This document shows positions 1 through 8,325 of a stretch of 64,000 bases of DNA, in pieces. Made by a program: the position numbers and the translations under genes. Source of the stretch: a bacterium BMS3Bbin03 (GTDB taxonomy: Bacteria > Zhuqueibacterota > JdFR-76 > BMS3Abin05); contig BDTM01000021.1 in NCBI GenBank assembly GCA_002898015.1, positions 20,690-84,689 on the forward strand. The letters are read 5' to 3'. Under the pieces are notes generated by a model. That model had not been told where the DNA came from and did not search any database. It saw nothing but the letters and a program-made list of their open reading frames with translations. How positions within the stretch are numbered: the stretch's first letter is position 1; each line of letters starts with the position of its first letter.

Positions 1-114
1 TAGGCTCGGGGGCGGCGATTGTGATCGTAACGATATCAGACACAATCCCTTGTCGGTTGAAGCGATGCAAATCCAGCCAAGCCATTTTAGGGGGTACAAT
101 CCGTAATAAATCAT
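1..114 (-). CDS. ogt: Methylated-DNA--protein-cysteine methyltransferase, N-terminal fragment (cut by window edge)
   Basis: Only the first 38 codons lie in the window. They read MIYYGLYPLKWLGWICIAST and continue DKGLCLISL, which resembles the N-terminal ribonuclease-H-like part of Ogt/Ada methyltransferases (family pattern GWxxIAxTxKGLCxxSL). These enzymes remove alkyl groups from O6-alkylguanine. The ATG shares an ATGA overlap with the stop of the upstream DUF2851 gene, which suggests translational coupling. The active-site PCHR region would lie outside the window, so the call rests on the N-terminus alone. Confidence 0.55.
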   Translation of the reverse strand, partial: MIYYGLYPLKWLGWICIASTDKGLCLISLRSQSPPPSL

Positions 115-1529
115 CGGCGGGTGTTCTCTTTGATGGCCTGCATGCACTCCGAACACTTCCAGCTTCTGCAAAAGGATTTATAAATGTGTATCAAGCCTTG
201 CTGCCGGGCGGCGGAATGAACGAGATGCAGTTTTTCCTCATTCGGGGAGAGAACCTGCACTTTTATTGCCCTGATAATTTCATTCTCCTGTAATTTGGGG
301 TAATAAAGATACGCCTCTTTGATTTTAACCGACAGCGCCTCATCTCCGGTTTCATCCGCAAAGACCATTAAAATCGGGAAGATGACATTGACCATAATTT
401 CGTTTGAACGGGACGTGCCGATCAGGTGCTTCAGGCGATATCGGGAATGCCGACTCAATTCGTTTTGCAATTGGAAATGATTCTCCCAATAACCCTGCGC
501 CGGCGCCATAAATAAGTCTCTTAAATGCTTCCCCAACTGCCGGAAAGAAGCGTTTTCCGTATTGAATAAATCCAGCACACCGGCATGAAAGCCTCTTTCA
601 CTAAATTTGACGACCAGACTCGCCATGCCCGCGATTCGAACGGTTGGGAAATTTGCAGGCCGCAGGCGAAAAAACTGCCACTCATGTTTCGGCAGCGGTT
701 CAAATTCAAATGTCTGGGAAAGAAGCCCCCACATTTTCTGCAGCGTTCGAACATATTCATGGGGAACAGGTGTTTTCTGTGACGTCTCTTCCAGAAAACC
801 CGCCGCACCCAAAAGAAGTGCCTGGGCAACCAGCACGCGTTTTTCGGCTGAATACGATTGCAGGATTTCCCACATCGCTTCCACCGGCATCTTCAGGGCA
901 AGTTTCAAAAACTGCCGTTGATTTTTGGAATATCCCAGCGCTTCCATGATGCCCTGGTAGATCAACTGGTCGTAATTGAAGTAGTTTAACTCTTCCCGAA
1001 AACGCTCCTTTTTGACGCGGATTCGCTCCAGCCCCCAATAGTCCAGCGTTTCGGAAATTTCTGCGGCGGTTCGTTTTCCGAGCAAACAGATGCTGGGTTT
1101 TTCTTTTTCCAAATAGGACTCTTTTTCGACCCGGACTTGAAGTCTTTCCAGAGATTCATCTAAAAAATCGCTTAAAATCAGGGTGGAAATCTCCCGGCCC
1201 GACCGGGTCACCGCGGGGGAGGACTTTTCATTTGCCCATAAAACGGCGTGCAGGATCACATTTTCATATTTGGGATCATCCTGGTGTTTGTGTGCAAACC
1301 AATCCGATTCCTGTGTGTGAATTTCCACATCGCCCCGCATTAATTCACCGTCCATTTTCAGAATGGCCTCCCGGAAATCCGGCCCGGCATCCACGTTCCA
1401 TTTCCCTTTTGAAATAATTTCCACCCGTTTTCCGGCGGTTGTCTGCAGCAGCTCTTTTTTGAGATGTCCGCCATCCCAGATGTGGTAAAGGAAACTTTCA
1501 GCGATTCTTATTTTATCACGTACCAGCAT
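111..1529 (-). CDS. DUF2851 family protein
   Basis: This 472-residue soluble protein matches the DUF2851 family, common in Bacteroidetes and other FCB bacteria. Recognisable parts are the N-terminal FLYHIWDGGHL segment, WNVDAGPDFREA, and the acidic/His stretch GDVEIHTQESDW followed by VILHAVLW. The middle and C-terminal regions are helical, and four cysteines lie near the C-terminus. Function is unknown. The conserved D, E and H residues of the N-terminal half have prompted speculation about a nuclease-like fold, which this sequence alone cannot support. It overlaps the start of the ogt-like gene by 4 nt, so a two-gene DNA-repair-linked transcript is possible (inference). Confidence 0.8.
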   Translation of the reverse strand: MLVRDKIRIAESFLYHIWDGGHLKKELLQTTAGKRVEIISKGKWNVDAGPDFREAILKMDGELMRGDVEIHTQESDWFAHKHQDDPKYENVILHAVLWANEKSSPAVTRSGREISTLILSDFLDESLERLQVRVEKESYLEKEKPSICLLGKRTAAEISETLDYWGLERIRVKKERFREELNYFNYDQLIYQGIMEALGYSKNQRQFLKLALKMPVEAMWEILQSYSAEKRVLVAQALLLGAAGFLEETSQKTPVPHEYVRTLQKMWGLLSQTFEFEPLPKHEWQFFRLRPANFPTVRIAGMASLVVKFSERGFHAGVLDLFNTENASFRQLGKHLRDLFMAPAQGYWENHFQLQNELSRHSRYRLKHLIGTSRSNEIMVNVIFPILMVFADETGDEALSVKIKEAYLYYPKLQENEIIRAIKVQVLSPNEEKLHLVHSAARQQGLIHIYKSFCRSWKCSECMQAIKENTRR

Positions 1530-1547
1530 TTTAATCTCAAAAAAATT

Positions 1548-2513
1548 TTACAGTACTTTCTCATAGACCCGGATGATCCGCCGGGCGGTTTTTTTTAAAT
1601 CGAACTCGGATGCCAATTCGCGTCCTTTGGTTCTTCTATTAAAACGAAGTACTTCTTTTAAACCTGCGGCGATGCTTTCAGGAGAATCATCTTTCGTCAG
1701 CACACATCCGTCAATCGACTGAATCCATTTTCGGACATCGCCGACATCCACGGAAACAACCGGCAGATTGCATGAAAGCGCCTCTTTTATCACCGTGGGC
1801 GATCCTTCGTGCCTGGACGTGAGCAAAAGTGCATCACAGGCATTCATGAAGAGCGGAACCTTCTCATGAGGCACATTGATCAGGCTTAGAATATCGGCGT
1901 TAGTGTCCTTTTTTATTTGCTCCACTGCTCTTTGTGCCAGAGAATACCGCTTGACGGGATTTTGTGGATTTGCCGGAAAAAGAATGAATTTTTTATCCGG
2001 GGGCAAATTTAATTTATCCCTGGCCGTTTTTTGGGGGATCGGGCGAAACAGTTGCGTATCTATTCCCTGAGGAATGACATGGATCCCCGGTCGTTTTGGC
2101 AAATATTTCCGCAGATTTTCAGCGACAACAATGATTTCCTTTGCGGATTTAGCCAAAAAATAACTTCCATAATTTAAAATAAAGCTGTCCGGTCGATAAT
2201 GTCCATTCGATCCGACAAGCCCCACCAGGTCACTCCCGTAAAAAGTGACAACAACCGGGACAGGTGATGGAAGGACCGGAAAACCACTCTGTCCGAACTG
2301 CACATGAACGATGTCGTATTTTTTTTTGGCCAGGATGCCCCGAAATTGGATCCGGGCCCTCAGGTAATTCAATGGATTTTTTCTCCCCCGAAAGGTGAAA
2401 ACATCGAGGCTGACCCCTTCTTTTCGTAAAGATTCAACCTGTTCCACCACAAATATTCCATTTTGCGGGCGCCCCAGGGAAGGCCATTGATTACTGACGA
2501 CGATGACGCGCAT
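1548..2513 (-). CDS. Glycosyltransferase family 4 protein
   Basis: The protein has 321 residues and a two-domain GT-B layout. The N-terminus VVSNQWPSLGRPQNGIFV is the usual first strand and glycine loop. The C-terminal donor-binding domain contains the EGSPTVIKEA segment (E-x7-E type) and NLPVVSVDVGDV. It should transfer a sugar from a nucleotide donor to a lipid or polysaccharide acceptor at the cytoplasmic face of the membrane; donor and acceptor cannot be read from the sequence. Slightly shorter than typical GT4 enzymes (350-400 residues). It lies 4 nt downstream of the VTT-domain membrane protein gene and probably shares its transcript. Confidence 0.85.
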   Translation of the reverse strand: MRVIVVSNQWPSLGRPQNGIFVVEQVESLRKEGVSLDVFTFRGRKNPLNYLRARIQFRGILAKKKYDIVHVQFGQSGFPVLPSPVPVVVTFYGSDLVGLVGSNGHYRPDSFILNYGSYFLAKSAKEIIVVAENLRKYLPKRPGIHVIPQGIDTQLFRPIPQKTARDKLNLPPDKKFILFPANPQNPVKRYSLAQRAVEQIKKDTNADILSLINVPHEKVPLFMNACDALLLTSRHEGSPTVIKEALSCNLPVVSVDVGDVRKWIQSIDGCVLTKDDSPESIAAGLKEVLRFNRRTKGRELASEFDLKKTARRIIRVYEKVL

Positions 2514-2517
2514 GGTG

Positions 2518-3213
2518 CTAAGTGTTATCCGCCAACGGCACCCGGCGAAAATGGTTGATTAACCGGCGGACGATTTCAAAGAGCACAATTCCGCCTAAAA
2601 GCACCCAGACAAGGGGCTTTGCAAAAGGAATCTGTTTTCCTAAATAAGCGATAATAAAAATTCGGGGAATCCTTCCGAGAAAGGTCGCCGAAGCGAATCC
2701 CCATTTTGAATACTTTTGCGTAATGGCGGTAATGCGGACAAAATCAAAAGGCAGCGGCAAAAATGAAGCGATCAGAATGCTTAAAAACGGGAATTTATCG
2801 AAATAGCGGGCGTACTTTTTAAAGCGGCCATTATTTTTAATACGGGAGACGCGATTAAAACGAAGCAAGATACTGAAGAAATTATATTCCATCAATCCGG
2901 CGATTGTGGCCCCCACGCTTCCCAGTGCGGTTATGAGATAGGGACTGAAATCATGGCTGATGAAGATAATTAATAGGTAGGTCGGAAAAGGAATAAAATT
3001 GCAGGAGATACTGAACACCAGAAAAAAGAAGAGCAATTCATTGTAGTGCGGCGGAAGAATGTTAAAATAATAGATTAAAAAACTTCCAAGAGCAAAACCC
3101 ACATAAATGCCCCATTTAAAAAAGCTGATTTTTGCGGATTCTTTCTGAGCTTCATCGAGCGGAATAATGCCATCGATATAATGGGTTGTATGTTTAAAAA
3201 AGCCGAATTTCAT
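2518..3213 (-). CDS. VTT/DedA-like integral membrane protein
   Basis: The protein has 231 residues and about five hydrophobic segments. The N-terminal ~30 residues are soluble (MKFGFFKHTTHYIDG...). The centre carries a glycine-rich re-entrant-type segment, ITALGSVGATIAGLMEYNF, and later FLPLPFDFVRITA, resembling the SNARE-associated/VTT fold of DedA and YqaA proteins, some of which flip lipids. The substrate is not identifiable. It precedes a GT4 glycosyltransferase gene on the same strand with a 4-nt gap, so a role in envelope glycolipid handling is plausible but inferred. Confidence 0.6.
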   Translation of the reverse strand: MKFGFFKHTTHYIDGIIPLDEAQKESAKISFFKWGIYVGFALGSFLIYYFNILPPHYNELLFFFLVFSISCNFIPFPTYLLIIFISHDFSPYLITALGSVGATIAGLMEYNFFSILLRFNRVSRIKNNGRFKKYARYFDKFPFLSILIASFLPLPFDFVRITAITQKYSKWGFASATFLGRIPRIFIIAYLGKQIPFAKPLVWVLLGGIVLFEIVRRLINHFRRVPLADNT

Positions 3214-3328
3214 ATAACACGCCTTTTCTTGTGCGCCTTAAATATAAAAAAGTTGGTCTAAAATTGCAAACAAAAATATTACGAGATTGTCATTTTTAAA
3301 ACCGGAATATTTTAAAACAGACAAGGCA

Positions 3329-4063
3329 TTACCCCAACTTGATTAACCACGGAAACCATCTCACAAACAGCGAAGATAGAATTGTGAACCAATTAAAGAA
3401 AAACATCACACCAATAACAATCAGGAAAATGCCGCTGACAATTTCCACTGTTTTGAAGTGTTTTTTTACACCGGAGAACAGACGGAGAAACGAATTGGTG
3501 GCGATGCCGGTCAGGAAAAACGGAATACCCAGACCGAGTGAATATAAAAATAACAAATAGACCCCTTTTAGGACGGTATGCTGAACACTGGCGATAGCCA
3601 GAATAGCCGCTAAAATCGGGCCGATACAGGGAGACCAGCCGAATGCAAATGCCAGACCGAGTGTAAAGGTACCGATGTAGCTGAGTTCCGAACCCGAGGT
3701 GTGAAAGCGCTTTTCGTAATTTAGAAATGGGATTTGAAACACTCTGGCGGTATGCAGCCCGAAGATAATGATCACAACGCCGGCAATTTTCGTAATGATG
3801 TGCATATTGGAAAGCAGAAACCGTCCCAAATAGGTGGCGGTTGCCCCCAATAAAACAAACACAAAAGAAAAACCCAGTATGAACACAATCGATTTTAACA
3901 TGATCCGTTTAAGCTCACCGGTTCTTCTTCCTTCAGTGGTCATGTCCTGAAATGAGATTCCGGAAATAAAGGACATGTAGGCCGGCACCAGCGGCAATAC
4001 ACAGGGAGACAAAAATGAAATAATGCCGGCTAAAAATGCGGTGAGCAGATTCAAATGTTCCAT
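3329..4063 (-). CDS. ccdA: Cytochrome c biogenesis protein CcdA (thiol-disulfide transmembrane transporter)
   Basis: This is a 244-residue, six-helix membrane protein of the CcdA/DsbD-beta family, which carries reducing equivalents from cytoplasmic thioredoxin to periplasmic thiol proteins. The redox pair is visible: the first Cys lies in LSPCVLPLVPAYMSF (helix 1) and the second in FGWSPCIGPILAAI (helix 4). Length is normal for stand-alone CcdA. No thioredoxin-like partner (ResA/TlpA/CcmG) is adjacent, so its periplasmic client is not shown. It is preceded and followed by short intergenic gaps and seems to be transcribed alone. Confidence 0.92.
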   Translation of the reverse strand: MEHLNLLTAFLAGIISFLSPCVLPLVPAYMSFISGISFQDMTTEGRRTGELKRIMLKSIVFILGFSFVFVLLGATATYLGRFLLSNMHIITKIAGVVIIIFGLHTARVFQIPFLNYEKRFHTSGSELSYIGTFTLGLAFAFGWSPCIGPILAAILAIASVQHTVLKGVYLLFLYSLGLGIPFFLTGIATNSFLRLFSGVKKHFKTVEIVSGIFLIVIGVMFFFNWFTILSSLFVRWFPWLIKLG

Positions 4064-4119
4064 ACAGAATAACTCCTGCTTGTTTATCGAATATTACAAA
4101 TATGAATTAAAGGTACACA

Positions 4120-4152
4120 GAAAATAAAAGGTACACAAAAAAACCGTGTACC
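4120..4152 (-). terminator. Probable rho-independent terminator after the 1023-residue metalloprotease-barrel gene
   Basis: On the minus strand, GGTACAC and GTGTACC form a 7-bp stem around a T-rich 9-nt loop, followed by TTTTATTTT. It lies about 50 nt past the stop of the gene ending at 4202. A further GGTACAC copy lies at 4112-4118. Confidence 0.5.
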
Positions 4153-4201
4153 AATTTACAAAGGAGTGAACCATCAAAAGCCGGTTAATGTTCACTGAAA
4201 G

Positions 4202-7200
4202 TTAAAATTCTGCACCAAGTGATAAATAATAGCGCGGCGACCGGCTTGTTGTGGCGATGTTTGTTTTCCATGCCGTGTCGAAACGAACCAAAAAATAGCC
4301 CAGAAAAATCCGGACGCCGAAACCGTATCCGCCTAAAACATCGTCCAATCTTAAATTTCCGAAGGGTGTTTTTGAAAAAAAGCGAAACGCTTTATCGTTT
4401 TCCCAGGCGCTCCCCATATCCCAAAAAAGAGTGCCGCGAATATTCTGCAAAAAGATAGGCGGTGTCCCCATGATAAAATAGCGGATAAATGGAAATCTTA
4501 TCTCAAAATTGGTCAGGAAAAAGCGTGTACCGATTTGTTCATAATAATCGTAACCCCGCAAGGGCGTTTCAAAAGAAGAAAAATAAACATCGTCGGCATT
4601 GTCGATTCGGAGTCCCCCCTTAAATCTTAAGTTGATCCAATTGTTCATTCCCCCAAGAAAAAACTTTTGGGGATTCCGCCCGAAAGAAGCCCCGCCTGCA
4701 ATTCGGTAGGCGAATGTGTAACCCTTTTTCAGACGAATGTACTTTCGGTAATCCAACCGGACGGTTTTGAAGTCCATGCTGTGCTTCCAGACTTTCGGGC
4801 TGAACGTCACGGAAATATTGGCTCGCATGCCGTTTTCCGGACCGGTCCAACCCCAGACGGCGGTATCTTTTACATAGCTTAAACCCGACACCAGCACGCG
4901 CCGCCTGTAGAGGATCCGGTCATAATACAGGTCCCGCCGGTCAATTCCCAGAAAAGTCGAGCTGAAATCCAAGCGCTGGTAGCGATTAAACGGATAGGAC
5001 AGATACAAACTCCCGCCGTAATTTCGATCCCGAATAATTGTATTCCAGCCGGTTGCAAAGAAATAGGCATAATGAAAGGCGCCAATGCCCACATTGACCC
5101 GCCTGGGCAGGTAATAATACGCAAATTGGTAGTCGGAATTCCGAAGGTCGTAAAACAGATTCGTATAAATATCGATTCTTTGATTGCCGAGAACATCGGA
5201 AAGCGAGAGGACGGTGGATCCCTGAACGCCGAAAAACTGACTGTAGCCTGCATTTCCGTACACAAGATCGGGGGTAAATTTTAACCGATACGGATGCGTC
5301 TTATATTCTCCGGAAGCCGACTTGTACTGGGTAGAGTCCAAAAATACGTTCTTTGCTTTTTTGGAAGCCTGTTTGAACACATTTTTCTGAAAGTCACGTC
5401 CGAAAACAAAGTGCCTGTAATTTTCACCCGACTTTCCGGGCAGTTTTCTAACGGGTTCTTCTTTCAACTTTCGGTAGGTGGTGGCCAGCAGCACTTTTCC
5501 TTTTTTCAGTTTTTTAATGAATTCCGTGTCTTTCAGATGAATATCACCCGGTTTTATGTCACCCGGATTCTGCATCAGGTAGATGTCGTACCCGCCGTTG
5601 TAAAATGTGGTAAAAGCAAGTTTATCGCCAACCCAGGAGGGCTGGAAAACGCCCGTCAGCACATTGGTAATCGGATACGTGGTGTCGGAATGAACGGGAT
5701 GGACGAATAAATTAAAAATTCCATTTTTATCCGAAACGTAGAGAATTTTCTGCCCGTCCGGCGACCAGGTCGGATCCCTCTCCGTGAATTTTGTTTTTGT
5801 AATCCGCGCGATTGAATCACCCGGGACATCGTACACGTAGACATCGTGATTGGAATAATTGTGATTTTGAATTTTAAAGTTCTCCGGCAGGCTGCTGGAA
5901 TTCACATAAGGCCCGCGATCGCTGATGAAGACCAGCTTCTTCCCATCCGGCGACCACCTCGGCTCGAGGTCGGAAAAAATATCGTTTGTAAAATTGGTCA
6001 ATTTGCCGGTTTTCAGATTCAATCGGTACAAATCGCTTTCACCATTTTTAATGCCCGAAAAGGCTATGAATTTCCCATCCGGCGACCAGGTCGGAGAAAA
6101 GATGCCGTCCAGATTTATTTTGTAGGTTTTCACAATTTTTCGCTTTCTGACATTTGCAATATGCAGCGCATCCCGGGCGCCGCTTTTGGCCGAAAAAGCG
6201 ATCTCCCTGCCGTCGGGAGACCAGGTGATGCCGGGCTTCAGCCAGTGTAATTCTTCGAGGTTCATTGTCTGCTGGCCTTTAACGACACGGCCCAGCATCT
6301 TGCCGTCAATCGCGCTCATCACATAAATGTCGAAATAATCCGATTTATTGCTGAGGAAAGCGATTTTATCCCCTCTCGGCGAAAGAGAAGGACTATTGTT
6401 GATAAAATTTTGATATTTTACATGATCCGTCATTTTTTTGGCGAAATCTTCCGGTTCGAGGCGGTCGGCAATATCCGGCCAATATTGTTTTTTCACATAT
6501 TTGTGCCATCGTTTGGAGAGATCTTTTTCGCCGATTCCAATGGACTGTTTCAGCCCGCGTTCAACGCTTTTGTTTATTTTGATTTTCCCGAGAATTTCAC
6601 CGATTTTCTGCCGTCCGTACTTTTGGGCGATGTAATAAAGCACATTCTGGCCGCCTTTGTAATTCATGAATCCGTACATAGCCCGAATGGGCGGCAAATA
6701 GCCGTTCAGGGCCGCATCCCGAATGTACATATCACTCTCGGTGTCCCAGCGGAGGCTTTCATATTCGGCCAGACCTTCGGCCAGCCAGAGCGGAATCTGG
6801 AAACGCATCATCCCCATGACAATCGATTGGACACCGGCGCCGTAAATCATCTGCATGGAAACGGCGTGTGTTAATTCGTGATGAATGACGTGCCGAAATT
6901 GTTCAAAATCGCCTTCAAACGGAATGACCACCCGGTTCTTGAAAAATTCCGTAAAGCCGCCAACCGACTCCTCGGGCTGTCCCGACGAAACATTGGTTTG
7001 CTCAAAGTCGTTGTGACTTTTGTAAACAATGATTTTTACACGATCCACAAGATCGTACCGAAAATCGCTTCTCAGGGAAACATAACTGGACTCGGCCACG
7101 TCTGCGACAAATTCGGCGAGTCTTTCCGCACCCGGATAGTAATACACATCAAAGTGTTCCGACTGTAAATATTCCCAGTGAAAATTCGTATATTGAACCT

Positions 7201-7273
7201 TATTTTTCCCAAACTGGGCCACTGCCAGTATCGGGAAAAGTAAAATTACAAGTAAAATTTGCAACCGTTTCAT
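4202..7273 (-). CDS. Peptidase MA-like zinc protease + PD40 beta-propeller + BamA-type outer-membrane barrel
   Basis: The protein has 1023 residues and a signal peptide (MKRLQILLVILLFPILAVAQ). Residues ~25-280 are a Peptidase-MA-like domain with an HHELTHAVSM zinc motif (HExxH) at about residue 137. Residues ~285-580 hold at least five WD40-like PD40 blades with signatures such as SPTWSPDGKFIAFS, EPRWSPDGKKLVFISD and DPTWSPDGQKILYVSD. Residues ~660-1023 are aromatic-rich beta strands ending in a BamA/surface-antigen-type barrel. The protein is predicted to sit in the outer membrane with the protease and propeller in the periplasm or outside. The composite is known in FCB genomes but its substrate is not. 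A terminator-like hairpin follows. Confidence 0.82.
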   Translation of the reverse strand: MKRLQILLVILLFPILAVAQFGKNKVQYTNFHWEYLQSEHFDVYYYPGAERLAEFVADVAESSYVSLRSDFRYDLVDRVKIIVYKSHNDFEQTNVSSGQPEESVGGFTEFFKNRVVIPFEGDFEQFRHVIHHELTHAVSMQMIYGAGVQSIVMGMMRFQIPLWLAEGLAEYESLRWDTESDMYIRDAALNGYLPPIRAMYGFMNYKGGQNVLYYIAQKYGRQKIGEILGKIKINKSVERGLKQSIGIGEKDLSKRWHKYVKKQYWPDIADRLEPEDFAKKMTDHVKYQNFINNSPSLSPRGDKIAFLSNKSDYFDIYVMSAIDGKMLGRVVKGQQTMNLEELHWLKPGITWSPDGREIAFSAKSGARDALHIANVRKRKIVKTYKINLDGIFSPTWSPDGKFIAFSGIKNGESDLYRLNLKTGKLTNFTNDIFSDLEPRWSPDGKKLVFISDRGPYVNSSSLPENFKIQNHNYSNHDVYVYDVPGDSIARITKTKFTERDPTWSPDGQKILYVSDKNGIFNLFVHPVHSDTTYPITNVLTGVFQPSWVGDKLAFTTFYNGGYDIYLMQNPGDIKPGDIHLKDTEFIKKLKKGKVLLATTYRKLKEEPVRKLPGKSGENYRHFVFGRDFQKNVFKQASKKAKNVFLDSTQYKSASGEYKTHPYRLKFTPDLVYGNAGYSQFFGVQGSTVLSLSDVLGNQRIDIYTNLFYDLRNSDYQFAYYYLPRRVNVGIGAFHYAYFFATGWNTIIRDRNYGGSLYLSYPFNRYQRLDFSSTFLGIDRRDLYYDRILYRRRVLVSGLSYVKDTAVWGWTGPENGMRANISVTFSPKVWKHSMDFKTVRLDYRKYIRLKKGYTFAYRIAGGASFGRNPQKFFLGGMNNWINLRFKGGLRIDNADDVYFSSFETPLRGYDYYEQIGTRFFLTNFEIRFPFIRYFIMGTPPIFLQNIRGTLFWDMGSAWENDKAFRFFSKTPFGNLRLDDVLGGYGFGVRIFLGYFLVRFDTAWKTNIATTSRSPRYYLSLGAEF

Positions 7274-7294
7274 AATAAGAGTCCTGTATTTGGC

Positions 7295-7825
7295 TTAAAG
7301 ATTGGATTCGTCTTTCCAGCGGACAATCCGCCATTTTTGGTCGTACGGATTTTTGCGAAAACTAAAAACGGCGTTTCCCGTAATCCGAAAATCTTCCTCT
7401 CCCGTCATTAAAGTAAGATCAAAACTTTTGGACAATTCGGCGGTAGATTTTTGAACGTTTTTATAAACCGTTGAGTTCCAGACAAGATCAATGACATCAA
7501 ATTGTCGAAAAAGTCTTCCGGTGGTTCTCAGATCAAGATCCCTTCCCCAAGAGACAAACTGCCCCGACGTTCCAAAGCTGGGATCAAAATACACAAATAT
7601 GAAATTGCTGTCCAATAAATCGCTGTATAAAAGGGAATCTTTAAACACATATGCGTATCGGAAATTTTGAAGCACTTCCTCAGGCGTTTTTTGTGAGGTC
7701 ACAATGAGTTGAGAATCTCCCAGGGTTTGAATTTTGGGTGCAAAGGGGTTTAAACATCCCTGCACGTAAAAGGCTGCACCCATAATTCCAAATAAAAAAA
7801 CTATGTTGACGAAAAGGCGGTTCAT
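7295..7825 (-). CDS. Hypothetical lipoprotein (paralogue of the gene at 26347-27009)
   Basis: The start was placed at the ATG that overlaps the upstream SPOR-gene stop as ATGA, giving 176 residues. The N-terminus MNRLFVNIVFLFGIMGAAF followed by YVQGCLNPF is a lipoprotein signal with the lipobox Cys in VQGC. The mature part (about 150 residues) contains PEEVLQNFRYAY near the start and W-RIVRWKDE at the end, a layout like small NTF2/SnoaL-type folds. The same order of elements (GCxNPF, PExVLxN, terminal W-x-xxxWxD) occurs in the protein at 26347-27009, so the two are probably paralogues. Function unknown. Confidence 0.65.
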   Translation of the reverse strand: MNRLFVNIVFLFGIMGAAFYVQGCLNPFAPKIQTLGDSQLIVTSQKTPEEVLQNFRYAYVFKDSLLYSDLLDSNFIFVYFDPSFGTSGQFVSWGRDLDLRTTGRLFRQFDVIDLVWNSTVYKNVQKSTAELSKSFDLTLMTGEEDFRITGNAVFSFRKNPYDQKWRIVRWKDESNL

Positions 7826-8286
7826 TTGGACTTCACAATCCATGCATCCGGATATTTTTTTTGCCAGACGGCCTTCAATGCTTTTTCTGCCGCCTCCCGG
7901 GTTTGAAAATCGCCGATTTGAACGGCCCAGAAATTCCCGCGTTTTTTTATATAAAACTTGATTCTCCGATTCCTCCGTTTCTTCAAAGCAACAAAATTCA
8001 CGGCCCGGTTTTTACTCCTTACGGAAATGATCTGAATAAAGAATTTTGCCGGATGCGCTTTTTCGGCTACACGCTTTTGCCGGGATAAAGAAGCCGTGTC
8101 GGCAGGATTCCACACGCCTTTGAGAATGTCGATTGGCACCTTGAACTCTTCCTCAGAGGTGGTGAGCCCTTTCTCAAATTCGGCGTCGGACGGACGCTGC
8201 GGTACAGGCTGCAGCCCGGCGCAGCTGATCAGGATCGCAGGCAAAATCAAACTCAAAAAATAAGGAATATTTTTTAAAATTTGCAA
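7822..8286 (-). CDS. SPOR-domain lipoprotein
   Basis: The protein has 154 residues. Residues 1-22 form a lipoprotein signal with lipobox LISCAG. Residues ~80-154 form a SPOR domain (AKFFIQIISV ... FWAVQIGDFQTREAAEKALKAVWQKKYPDAWIVKSK). SPOR domains bind denuded glycan strands of septal peptidoglycan, so the protein should be tethered to a membrane and recruited to division sites. A basic run (KKRRNRRIKFYIKKRG) within the domain is notable. The SpoIID-like gene immediately upstream (8326-9579) is also a peptidoglycan-related function, so a cell-wall operon is likely. Confidence 0.8.
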   Translation of the reverse strand: MQILKNIPYFLSLILPAILISCAGLQPVPQRPSDAEFEKGLTTSEEEFKVPIDILKGVWNPADTASLSRQKRVAEKAHPAKFFIQIISVRSKNRAVNFVALKKRRNRRIKFYIKKRGNFWAVQIGDFQTREAAEKALKAVWQKKYPDAWIVKSK

Positions 8287-8325
8287 TTGACTTTTCCCAA
8301 TAGTGACACATTGTGTGAATCATTT

